From: Betaproteobacteria bacterium
GTDB taxonomy: Bacteria > Pseudomonadota > Gammaproteobacteria > Burkholderiales > Usitatibacteraceae
Reading direction: 5' to 3'
Length of the DNA stretch: 13,399 nt
Assembly (NCBI GenBank): GCA_012274175.1
Contig: JAAOZZ010000138.1
Location: 1 to 13,399 of the forward strand
The notes under the pieces were generated by a model. The model saw nothing but the letters and a program-made list of their open reading frames with translations, was not told where the DNA came from and ran no database searches. Both the position numbers and the translations under genes were made by a program. This document shows, piece by piece, positions 5,624-12,684 of this stretch (positions are counted from its first letter, which is position 1; every line of letters begins with the position of its first letter).

Positions 5624-6745
5624 ATGACGCTGCTCATCGACAACGCGACGGTCGCGCGCGTGCTCACCATGGAGGCGACGATCGAGGCTCTCGAGGGGTC
5701 CTATCGCGACCTCGCCCGGGGCGAAGGGGTGTGCCGCCCGCGCATCGACATCCACGTTCCCACGAGTGACGCGCGCAAGACCTACCGCTGGGGAACCATG
5801 GAGGGCGGCTCCACCGCGGGATACTTCGCGATCCGCATGAAGTCCGACGTGGTCTACGAGCGCGAGGCGGGCGGCGTGGTCACCGAGGAGAAGTACTGCA
5901 TGCGCCCGGGGCTGTACTGCGGCCTCATCCTGCTCACGGCGATCGAGACCGGCGAGCCCCTCGCGATCGTGAACGACGGCGTGCTGCAGCACATGCGCGT
6001 GGGGGCCGACGGCGCGATCGGCGCGAAGTACATGGCGAGAGAGGGCGCGCGCGTGCTGGGCATGCTGGGCTCGGGGGGCATGGCGCGCTCCCACGTGGAG
6101 GCGCTGCGGTGCGTGCGGCCCATCGAGCGCCTGCAGGTGTTCAGCCCCACGAAGGCCAACCGCGAAGCGTTCGCGCGCGAGATGGCCTCCCGCCACGGGA
6201 TCGAGGCGGTCCCATGCGATGCACCCGAGGAAATCTATCGCGGCGCGGACATCGTCGCGGCCCTCACCAACTCCGCGGTGCCGGTGATCGACGGTCGCCG
6301 CCTCGAGCCCGGCACCCACGTGATCAACGTGGGCGGCGGCGGGCGCCTGGATCCCGCGAGCCTGGAGCGCGTCGACGTGTACCTGCGCTTCGGCAACGCG
6401 CCCTCGCCCGAGGGCCTGGAGGACGTGGCACTCGCCGACGAGTACCTCACGTGGAGGGCGCGCCCCCACGCTCCGGGTGCCAGCCGCAACCGGCCCAAGG
6501 GACGCGCCCACGGCGTGGCCCTGCCCGCCAAGGCGGTCTACCTCGCCGAATTGATGGAGGGTGCGAAGCCGGGGGAAGCAAAGCGCGGGCGCGTTTCCTC
6601 CGCGCAGATCACGTGGTCGGAGCGCGGCAACCTGCAGGGCGCGCAATTCCACGCCGTCGCGGGAAAGGTCTACGAGCTCGCGCGCGCCGCGGGCCTGGGG
6701 CGCGAGATTCCGACCGAGTGGTTCCTGCAGGACATCCGCGACTAG
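5624..6745 (+). CDS. Ornithine cyclodeaminase / mu-crystallin family NAD(P)-dependent protein
   Basis: The 373-residue protein has the family fold: an N-terminal substrate region with R38/R40 (CRPRIDIHVP) and K73 (IRMKSD), then a Rossmann domain with G149-S-G-G-M-A (G-x-G-x2-A), and a C-terminal block SERGNLQGAQFHAVAGKVYE. Members include ornithine cyclodeaminase, alanine dehydrogenase, pyrroline-2-carboxylate reductase and ketimine reductase. The loop holding the catalytic Asp of true ornithine cyclodeaminase (VGGD in that enzyme) reads VGGGGRLD here, so ornithine is an unlikely substrate. It is also longer than most members. The ATG at 5624 is preferred to a TTG three codons upstream. It stands alone between a palindrome and the convergent cupin operon; no operon partner indicates its substrate. 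Confidence 0.85.
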   Translation: MTLLIDNATVARVLTMEATIEALEGSYRDLARGEGVCRPRIDIHVPTSDARKTYRWGTMEGGSTAGYFAIRMKSDVVYEREAGGVVTEEKYCMRPGLYCGLILLTAIETGEPLAIVNDGVLQHMRVGADGAIGAKYMAREGARVLGMLGSGGMARSHVEALRCVRPIERLQVFSPTKANREAFAREMASRHGIEAVPCDAPEEIYRGADIVAALTNSAVPVIDGRRLEPGTHVINVGGGGRLDPASLERVDVYLRFGNAPSPEGLEDVALADEYLTWRARPHAPGASRNRPKGRAHGVALPAKAVYLAELMEGAKPGEAKRGRVSSAQITWSERGNLQGAQFHAVAGKVYELARAAGLGREIPTEWFLQDIRD

Positions 6746-6760
6746 GGCGGCGACGCTCGC

Positions 6761-7225
6761 CTAGCGCGAGCCGCTGTCCACGGGCTTGCCTTGCAGCGGC
6801 CGCGCAATCACCTCGTCCTCCTCGGGGGAAGGCAGCTGCGGACGGTCGCGCTCGGCGGACACCAGGCAGAGGAAGCCGAGGGGCGCGTCGGCGGCGGCGC
6901 GGAACTGGTGCCACGTCATCGCGGGCACGCTCACCAGGTCGTGCATGCCGATCTCCCAGGCCTCGTCGCCCACGAGGCATTGGCCGCGGCCGCGGATCAC
7001 CATCACCGCGTGCACGTGCTCGTGGCGCTCGAGGGTGGTCCATCCGCCCGGCGCCACCTCGAAGTAGCGAAGCTGCGAGGGTGGGTCGGTCACGTCGAAG
7101 AGCACTTGCCGCGTCACGTCCTGGAACGGCGCCGAGCCTTCCTGCTTGTACCGCAGCACGTCCACTTCCTGCCAGCGATAGTCGCCGGTGCGCTTGCGGA
7201 TGAGGGGTTTCGCCTTCGGGTCCAT
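6761..7225 (-). CDS. Single-domain cupin next to the RuBisCO-like gene, candidate methylthio-sugar lyase
   Basis: The 154-residue cupin has conserved beta-barrel motifs: motif 1 PGGWTTLERHEHVHAVMVIRG (H68, H70, H72) and motif 2 DLVSVPAMTWHQF (H106). The canonical Glu of motif 1 (HxH-x3-4-E) is missing; E67 just before H68 could substitute. It is the last gene of a leftward operon, 30 nt downstream of the RuBisCO-like protein. In Rhodospirillum rubrum a cupin works with an RLP, converting 1-methylthioxylulose 5-phosphate to 1-deoxyxylulose 5-phosphate with release of methanethiol. The same role is inferred here from the pairing and general cupin type, not from a residue-level match I can verify. 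Other possibilities are a sugar isomerase or dioxygenase. Confidence 0.88.
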   Translation of the reverse strand: MDPKAKPLIRKRTGDYRWQEVDVLRYKQEGSAPFQDVTRQVLFDVTDPPSQLRYFEVAPGGWTTLERHEHVHAVMVIRGRGQCLVGDEAWEIGMHDLVSVPAMTWHQFRAAADAPLGFLCLVSAERDRPQLPSPEEDEVIARPLQGKPVDSGSR

Positions 7226-7255
7226 CGCGAGGATCTTACGTGGAATGGAGCGCGC

Positions 7256-8335
7256 TCATCGCACTGCGGCCACGAACTCGCGGGCGCGCTCGAGCAGCCG
7301 GTCGCCCGCGGCGAGGAGCGCCCCGCCGATCAGCAGCATCGTGTCGCGGCCGTAGCCCTCGATCATCTCGGGCACGCGCTCGACGCTCATGCCGCCCGCG
7401 GGCACCGGCAGCGTTGGGCGCAGGTCCTGCCACGGCGACCGGGCCGCGGCGGCGATGTCCATGCAGGTCGCGCGGCCGTACGAGAAGCGCCCGCCGTGGT
7501 TCGGGAAGATCGTGGCGTCGGCGCCGAAGAGCCGGAAGAGCTTTCCCAGAAGCAGCGGCGGTGCGATGCGCGCGGCGCCCCCGAACGCGGGATGGGCCAT
7601 CACCGGGATGTCGAGCTCCGCGAGAAGCTCGACGAACGCCGCAACACCCACCAGCATCGGGGCCACCAGGGCCATCCGCACGCCGCAGTCCTTCGCGATG
7701 CGCGCCTGCGAGCGCAGCGCTGCCGGGCCGCCGGAGAACGTGGGCGCGTAGAGCGTGCGCCCGCCCGTCGCGCGATTCGCCTCGCCGATCGCCCGCTGCA
7801 CCGCGGGCACGCGCTGGGCGAAAGGCGAGAAGGCCTGGTTGGCGAGGCCATGGTCGTCCTTCACCACGTCGATGCCCGCGAGCGCGAACGTATGGGCGAG
7901 GCGCGCGAGGTGCGCGACCGGCGAGCCCTGGGGCTTGAGCGCCGTGCAGGTGAGCGGGCGGCCGGCGACGCCGGAGACGGCTCGGATGCCCTCGATGCCG
8001 AAGCGCGGCCCGGGAAAGCCAGTCAGGAATTCCGCGGGAAACCAGACGTCCACCAGCTCCACTTCCGGCTGCAGCGAGCAGTTGCCGAAGAGCATGTTGA
8101 GCAGCTGCGAGGCTTCCATGCCCGTGGTGGCGGGAGCGATTCCCAGGTCGACCTCGAAGGCGCCGTCGCCGGGGCGGATCGATTCCACCGTGGCCACGAT
8201 TTCCCGCAGCACCGTTGCGTCGGCGATGGCCGCGAGGGGCATTTCCACGCTCTGCTCGGCGGCGAGGGCGCTCGCCCGCGCTCGCGCCTCGCCTTGCGGC
8301 GCGGCGATGCGATAGGTGGCGACGATGCGCTCCAT
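7256..8335 (-). CDS. RuBisCO-like protein (form IV), non-carboxylating
   Basis: The 359-residue protein is a RuBisCO large-subunit homologue (true large subunits are about 450-480 residues). Landmarks aligned by eye: PLTCTALKPQG (K134 = spinach K175; K177 is Gln), GIDVVKDDHG (K159 = carbamylated K201, D161 = D203, but H162 in place of E204), AHPAFGG (H248, near H294), and C-terminal phosphate-binding glycines (PAGGMS, LLIGGAL). The catalytic loop-6 Lys region (GxVxGKLEG) is not seen; a FPNHGGRFSYG stretch stands there. It therefore should not fix CO2. Characterised RLPs are enolases or isomerases of methylthio-sugar phosphates, or act on isoapionate-pathway sugar acids; the cupin neighbour favours the former. 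Its ATG follows the upstream permease stop after one base. Confidence 0.9.
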   Translation of the reverse strand: MERIVATYRIAAPQGEARARASALAAEQSVEMPLAAIADATVLREIVATVESIRPGDGAFEVDLGIAPATTGMEASQLLNMLFGNCSLQPEVELVDVWFPAEFLTGFPGPRFGIEGIRAVSGVAGRPLTCTALKPQGSPVAHLARLAHTFALAGIDVVKDDHGLANQAFSPFAQRVPAVQRAIGEANRATGGRTLYAPTFSGGPAALRSQARIAKDCGVRMALVAPMLVGVAAFVELLAELDIPVMAHPAFGGAARIAPPLLLGKLFRLFGADATIFPNHGGRFSYGRATCMDIAAAARSPWQDLRPTLPVPAGGMSVERVPEMIEGYGRDTMLLIGGALLAAGDRLLERAREFVAAVR

Positions 8336-8336
8336 G

Positions 8337-9503
8337 TCACGCGGCCCGCAGCGAATCGACGATCTCCAGGCGCGCGGCGCGCACGCTCGGGAGGAACCCG
8401 CCCACCAGCCCCATCGCCAGGGAAAAGATGAGGGTCATGAGGACGATGCGCGGGGTGAGGTCGAAGCCGAACGCGAGCTGGCTGAAGGACTGCCAGTTCA
8501 TGGTGGTGATGGTGAAGGCCTGCAGGAACGAGGCGAGGACGAGGCCCGCGAGCCCGCCCGCCGCCGCGAGCAGGATCGACTCCGCGAGGAACGCGGCGAG
8601 GATGCTCGAGCGGCGGAAGCCCAGGGCGCGCAGCGTGCCGATCTCGGAGGTGCGATTGGCCACCGCCGCGTACATGGTGATCATGGCGCCGATCATGGCC
8701 CCGATGGAGAAGATGATCGACAGCGTGATGCCCAGGTAGCTGATGAACGTCGACAGGGTCCTCGATTGCTCCTCGTAGAAGAGGGGCTCGCGCTTCGCGT
8801 CGAGCACGAGGCGCTGGTCCTCTCCCACCCGGCGGGCGAAGGAATCGAAATCCGAGGGGTTGCGCAGCCGCACGATCACCGACGAATAGGCCGCGCGCCG
8901 GAACGCCTGCATCATCTGGTCCACGTCGCCCCACATCTCGGAATCGAAGCCGGAGCGGTTCGCGTCGAAGACGCCCACCACGGTCCACTCGCGCCCGGCG
9001 AAGCGCTGGCGCTCGCCGATGCCCACGCCCTCGAAGCCCTCCGAGATCCCGTGTCCCACGATGATCTCGGAGGTGCCGGGGCGAAACATGCGCCCGTCGA
9101 CGATCCTCACCTGGGGGCGGATCTTCACGCCCACGAGCGGCAGCCCGCGCACCACCACGTTGGCGGGCCGGTCGTCGCCCTTCTTCGAGATCTGGGTGAG
9201 CACGATCGTCTCCTTCGAGACGAGGGGGGTGCCGTCCACGTCGCGCGCCACCTCGGGCAGCGTCTCGATGAGCGAGGCCTGGTCGCGGTACACCGAGCTC
9301 TGGATCTCGGTCTGCGCCGATTGCCGCAGCAGGATCGCGTTGTCGTAGGAGCCGGTGGACACCAGCGTGCGCTTGAGGCCCGCGTCGAGCATCAGCACCG
9401 CGGCGAACACGAACACCACGAGCGCCATGCCGCCCGCGGTGAGCAGGGTGGTGAGCTTGCGCGTCCAGAGGTTGCGGAAGACGTAGGAGATGGGGATCTT
9501 CAC
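8337..9503 (-). CDS. ABC transporter permease, FtsX/MacB type (second permease)
   Basis: The 388-residue protein has the four-helix MacB/FtsX topology: one N-terminal transmembrane helix (about residues 17-38, TLLTAGGMALVVFVFAAVLML), a large periplasmic domain, then three C-terminal helices around ISYLGITLSIIFSIGAMIGA, SILLAAAGGLAGLVLASFL and IVLMTLIFSLAMGLVGGFLP. The ANRTSEIGTLRALGF motif is the coupling helix that contacts the ATPase. Such permeases use mechanotransmission to drive export or lipoprotein-type transport from the periplasm rather than pumping across the inner membrane. The GTG start has a TGAGG Shine-Dalgarno and lies 10 nt after the first permease. The TGA stop is one base before the RuBisCO-like gene. 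Substrate unknown. Confidence 0.93.
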   Translation of the reverse strand: MKIPISYVFRNLWTRKLTTLLTAGGMALVVFVFAAVLMLDAGLKRTLVSTGSYDNAILLRQSAQTEIQSSVYRDQASLIETLPEVARDVDGTPLVSKETIVLTQISKKGDDRPANVVVRGLPLVGVKIRPQVRIVDGRMFRPGTSEIIVGHGISEGFEGVGIGERQRFAGREWTVVGVFDANRSGFDSEMWGDVDQMMQAFRRAAYSSVIVRLRNPSDFDSFARRVGEDQRLVLDAKREPLFYEEQSRTLSTFISYLGITLSIIFSIGAMIGAMITMYAAVANRTSEIGTLRALGFRRSSILAAFLAESILLAAAGGLAGLVLASFLQAFTITTMNWQSFSQLAFGFDLTPRIVLMTLIFSLAMGLVGGFLPSVRAARLEIVDSLRAA

Positions 9504-9513
9504 CGCGCGGGCC

Positions 9514-10674
9514 TCATCCGATGTACCTCAGCCCGTCGACGATCTTCACCCGGCCGGCGCGGATCGCGGGTGCCAGCCCCGCGAGCACGCCCACGCCCAC
9601 GGCCGCCGCGGCCTGCATCGCGACGGTGCCGGGCGCCACCTGGAACACGGGAAACATCGATCCCAGCAGGGACTTGAAGACGGCCGCCACGGGAAAGGTC
9701 GCGAGGATCCCGAGCAAGCCCCCCAGGACCGTGATCATCACCGATTCCCCGCCGATGAGCCCGGCCACGAAGCCCGGCCCGAAGCCCAGGGCCTTGAGTG
9801 TTGCGTATTCCGCCATGCGCTCCCGCGCGGTCATCGCCATGGTGTTGGCCACCACCGCGAAGATGATCACGATCACCACGAACGAGACGATGCGCACCGC
9901 CATCACGATGGTCTCGGTCTGGGCGACGAAGCCCAGCTGGAACGCCTTCTCCGTCTCGGTGAGCGTCTCGGCGAGGGAATTCTTGAACTCGCGGTCGATC
10001 GTGCGGCTGATCTCCGCGGCGCGCCCCGGGTCGGCGATCTGCACGATGAAGAGGCCCGCGTACTCGGCGCGCTTGGGAAAGAGCTGCTTCATGCGCTCGT
10101 TCAGGTAATCCCAGTGGAAGTACATCTGGCGCGTGATGGTGGTGTCGTCGCGGGGCTCGAAGATGCCGCGCACGGTGAACTCCCAGGTGCCGGGAAAGAT
10201 CGCGCCCTTCAGCGCGATCACGTCGCCCACCTTGAAGCCGTGCTGGTCGGCCAACTGCCGGCCGACCATGGCCCCGGAGCGGTCCTTCTTCCACGCGAGG
10301 AGCTCGTCGGGCCGCGTCCGGAATTCCGGGTAGAGGTCGAACCAGATGTCGTGGTCCACGGCGAACTGCGGAAAGAAGTTGCCGAAGGACTGGTCCTTGT
10401 AGATGCCGCCGAACCAGTTGGACACCGCCACCGCCTTCACCCCGTCCACCGCCTTGATGCGCTCGCGGTAGTAGATCGGGATCGGGAACACGAGGGACGT
10501 GGCGTTGCGCGTGATGAGGCGCGTGGTCGAAGCCATGTCCGCCCCCGCGTACCACGCGTGCACCACCGTCTGCAGCAGCCCGAAGGCGAGGATCGCCACC
10601 ACCAGCCCCACGATCGTGAGCAGGCTCCTCAATCGGTGGCGGAAGATGTTCTTGAATACGAGCTTGAAGTACAT
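9514..10674 (-). CDS. ABC transporter permease, FtsX/MacB type (first permease)
   Basis: The 386-residue protein has the same topology as its neighbour: an N-terminal helix (about residues 15-37, RSLLTIVGLVVAILAFGL), a periplasmic domain, and three C-terminal helices (IVSFVVIVIIFAVVANTMAM, a Gly-rich VMITVLGGLLGILATF, and a VAMQAAAAVGVGVLAGLAPA helix). The coupling-helix motif MTARERMAEYATLKALGFGP is present, as is the C-terminal VKIVDGLRYIG ending seen in this family. It differs clearly from the second permease, so the transporter is a heterodimer. The two presumably form one complex with the ATPase encoded 16 nt upstream and the membrane-fusion protein. Substrate unknown. Confidence 0.93.
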   Translation of the reverse strand: MYFKLVFKNIFRHRLRSLLTIVGLVVAILAFGLLQTVVHAWYAGADMASTTRLITRNATSLVFPIPIYYRERIKAVDGVKAVAVSNWFGGIYKDQSFGNFFPQFAVDHDIWFDLYPEFRTRPDELLAWKKDRSGAMVGRQLADQHGFKVGDVIALKGAIFPGTWEFTVRGIFEPRDDTTITRQMYFHWDYLNERMKQLFPKRAEYAGLFIVQIADPGRAAEISRTIDREFKNSLAETLTETEKAFQLGFVAQTETIVMAVRIVSFVVIVIIFAVVANTMAMTARERMAEYATLKALGFGPGFVAGLIGGESVMITVLGGLLGILATFPVAAVFKSLLGSMFPVFQVAPGTVAMQAAAAVGVGVLAGLAPAIRAGRVKIVDGLRYIG

Positions 10675-10680
10675 GGGCGA

Positions 10681-10708
10681 ATAAAAGGGGTCAGGTTACT
10701 TTTTCCCC
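10681..10708. repeat. GGGGTC...CCCC repeat-like element supplying the ATPase stop codon
   Basis: The block GGGG (10687-10690), TCAGGTTACTTTTT (10691-10704) and CCCC (10705-10708) overlaps the last residues and TGA stop of the ABC ATPase (C-terminus GDGEKVT). It shares the GGGGTC start and CCCC end with the palindrome at 5566-5588, though without its long inverted arms. I infer a dispersed repetitive element; this rests on pattern resemblance only. Confidence 0.45.
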
Positions 10709-11446
10709 GTCGCCCGCCACGAGCTCGCCCTTTTCGAGGTGGGTGACGTGGCGCGCGCTCTCGACCGCGTGCCGGTCGTGAGTCACCATGATGACGGTCT
10801 TGCCCATCTCGGAGTTGAGCCTGCGCAGCAGCCCCAGGATGTCCTCGGCGCTCTTGCGGTCCAGGTCGCCCGTGGGCTCGTCGGCCACGATGATGGTGGG
10901 GTCGGTGATGAAGGCGCGCGCGATCGCCACCCGCTGCTGCTGTCCGCCCGAAAGCTCGTTCGGATAGTGGTCCATGCGATCGGAAAGGCCCACGAGGGCG
11001 AGGGCGGTCTCCACCCGTTCCCGCCGGTCGCGCTTGCCGAGGGAGGTGAGCAGCAGGGGCAGCTCCACGTTCTCGAACGCGTCGAGCACCGGCATGAGGT
11101 TGTAGAACTGGAACACGAAACCCACGTGGGCCGCCCGCCAGTCGGCGAGCTCGGCCTCGGCAAGCCGCGTGATGTCCTCGCCGTCCACCCGCAGCTCGCC
11201 CGCGTCGGGCTTGTCGATGCCGGCGATGAGGTTCAGGAGCGTCGACTTCCCCGAGCCCGACGGACCCATCAGCGCGATGAAGTCGCCGGGCGGGATGTCG
11301 AGCGTGATGTCGCGCAGCACGGGCACCACCTGGTCGCCGCGGCGGTAGCTCTTGGAAAGGTGCGCGATGGCGACGATCGGCCGGATCGCGCCCCCCGCTT
11401 CTCCCGCTCCTTCGGGAGGGGGTGCCCGGGTCGGAGAAGCCGTCAT
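10691..11446 (-). CDS. ABC transporter ATP-binding protein, MacB/LolD type
   Basis: The 251-residue ATPase has all the nucleotide-binding motifs: Walker [10 protein letters not shown] (61-69), Q-loop Q113, signature LSGGQ (165-169), Walker [13 protein letters not shown] (185-196) and H-loop H223 (VTHD). [15 protein letters not shown] and the EPTGDLD D-loop are typical of the LolD/MacB/FtsE group that pairs with FtsX-like permeases. The first 20 residues are an Ala/Gly/Pro-rich extension that family members often lack, encoded by sequence with a small hairpin. The C-terminus and stop lie in a repeat-like element (see 10681-10708). The membrane-fusion gene upstream is 3 nt away, giving a tripartite-pump-like operon. 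No outer-membrane channel gene is present here. Confidence 0.95.
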   Translation of the reverse strand: MTASPTRAPPPEGAGEAGGAIRPIVAIAHLSKSYRRGDQVVPVLRDITLDIPPGDFIALMGPSGSGKSTLLNLIAGIDKPDAGELRVDGEDITRLAEAELADWRAAHVGFVFQFYNLMPVLDAFENVELPLLLTSLGKRDRRERVETALALVGLSDRMDHYPNELSGGQQQRVAIARAFITDPTIIVADEPTGDLDRKSAEDILGLLRRLNSEMGKTVIMVTHDRHAVESARHVTHLEKGELVAGDGEKVT

Positions 11447-11449
11447 CGG

Positions 11450-12670
11450 TTATTTCTTCGCCGGCGCGATCTTGGCGCCGTCGCGCAGCTTCGCGGGCGG
11501 GTTCAACACCGCCTTGTCGCCCGCCTTCACGCCCGCCACCTGCATCAGGTCCCCCACCTTGGTGGGAGTGCCCACGTCGACCTGCTTCACCTCGTCGTGT
11601 TCGTCGACCACGAAGACCACGCTGCGCTCGCCGCGCCGGGCGATCGCCTCGGGGCGCACCGCGACCACGGGCTTGCGCTCCTCGGGAGTGGGCACGCGGG
11701 ACAGGAACGCCACCTTGGCGCTCATGTCGGGCAGCACGCGCGGGTCCTTCTCCACGAAAGAGACCTTCACCAGCAGTGTCGCCTTGCTGCGGTCGACGGT
11801 GGGCACGATGCGGGAGACGGTGCCCGCAAGGCGCAGGTCCGGATAGGCGTCGAGCTGGATCTCCGTGGGCATGCCCGGCTGGATCTTCGCGATGGAGGAC
11901 TCCGACACGTCCGCCTCCACCTCGAGCGTGCCCATGTCGGCCATGTTCACCACCGCTCCCTTGGAGTCCGTGGCCGAGGAGAACGGCGTGATGATGTCGC
12001 CCATGTCGGCGTTCTTGGTGAGCACCATGCCGTCGAAAGGCGCGCGGATCAGCGTCTGCTCGTAAGCGACCTGCGCCTGGCGCGCGTTGGCGTCCGCCAC
12101 GCCGATCGCCGCCTGCAGGCTCGCGACCGACGCCTTCGCCTTGTCCAGGCGCGCCCGGGCGGTGTCGAGGGCGGATTCGGAGATGAACTTGCGCCCGTAG
12201 AGGTCGAGCGTGCGCTCGTAGCTCGATTGCGCGTCCCGCATCTCCGCCTCGCCCTGCTGCAGGTTCGCGCGCGCGGCCACGGTGTTGGCGGCGGCCGAAT
12301 CCCGCGCGGCGGCCACGTCCTTGTTCTCGAGGCGCGCGATCACCTGGCCTTCCTTCACCCGCGTGCCTTCCTGTACGCCCAGCCACTCGAGCAGCCCCGT
12401 GGCCTTGGTGGACACCGCGGCCTTGCGCCACGCGACCACGCGCCCCGTGGCGTTGAGCACGGTGATCGACTGGGTGGGATACGCGGTGGTGACGTTGGCC
12501 GTCTCCACCGCGGGGGGCGCGGTGGACGCGCGATAGGCGACGAGTCCCCCGATGGCGAGCAGCACCGCCGCGCCGATGGTCCACCCGTTCACCCAGCGCC
12601 TTCGCCTGCGCGGCGCGACCGATCGGGTTGCGCGGTCGATGGAAAGCTTGGACAGGTCGGGTGCATCCAC
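11450..12670 (-). CDS. Membrane-fusion (HlyD/MacA-type) periplasmic adaptor
   Basis: The 406-residue protein has a short basic cytoplasmic N-terminus (RRRRR), one transmembrane helix (about residues 31-47), a split lipoyl domain (ATGRVVAWRKAAVSTKATG and TLIRAPFDGMVLTKNADMGD), a long alpha-helical hairpin (about residues 116-203, rich in Ala, Gln and Glu) and a beta-barrel/membrane-proximal region (EADVSESSIAKIQPGMPTEI). This fits MacA-like adaptors that link an ABC transporter to an outer-membrane channel, so export into or across the envelope is inferred. The start is a GTG at 12670, eight bases after AAAGGA (12679-12684), which overlaps the upstream stop. Longer in-frame versions would read through the hydrolase gene. 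It is followed by the ATPase after 3 nt. Confidence 0.92.
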   Translation of the reverse strand: MDAPDLSKLSIDRATRSVAPRRRRRWVNGWTIGAAVLLAIGGLVAYRASTAPPAVETANVTTAYPTQSITVLNATGRVVAWRKAAVSTKATGLLEWLGVQEGTRVKEGQVIARLENKDVAAARDSAAANTVAARANLQQGEAEMRDAQSSYERTLDLYGRKFISESALDTARARLDKAKASVASLQAAIGVADANARQAQVAYEQTLIRAPFDGMVLTKNADMGDIITPFSSATDSKGAVVNMADMGTLEVEADVSESSIAKIQPGMPTEIQLDAYPDLRLAGTVSRIVPTVDRSKATLLVKVSFVEKDPRVLPDMSAKVAFLSRVPTPEERKPVVAVRPEAIARRGERSVVFVVDEHDEVKQVDVGTPTKVGDLMQVAGVKAGDKAVLNPPAKLRDGAKIAPAKK

Positions 12671-12678
12671 CGGGCGGA

Positions 12679-12684
12679 TCCTTT
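12679..12684 (-). promoter_or_regulatory. Ribosome binding site deciding the GTG start of the adaptor gene
   Basis: AAAGGA on the minus strand, eight bases before the GTG at 12670. It overlaps the last base of the hydrolase stop codon, which suggests coupled translation. Confidence 0.65.

Noticed and set aside
6755..6771. GCTCGC-CTAGC-GCGAGC hairpin between the convergent dehydrogenase and cupin genes as a terminator.
   Set aside because: The stem is only six bases, overlaps the cupin stop codon and has no T tract.
7256..8335. A genuine CO2-fixing RuBisCO large subunit.
   Set aside because: The protein is about 100 residues too short, lacks the catalytic loop-6 Lys and the metal-binding Glu, and has no small-subunit or phosphoribulokinase gene nearby.
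8316..9677. A 453-codon plus-strand open frame antisense to the second permease.
   Set aside because: Arg/His/Asp-rich shadow; the opposite strand encodes a clear FtsX-like permease.
11401..11418. CTCCCG/CGGGAG hairpin near the 5' end of the ABC ATPase.
   Set aside because: It lies inside the N-terminal codons of a GC-rich gene and encodes an Ala/Gly/Pro tract, so a regulatory hairpin is not supported.
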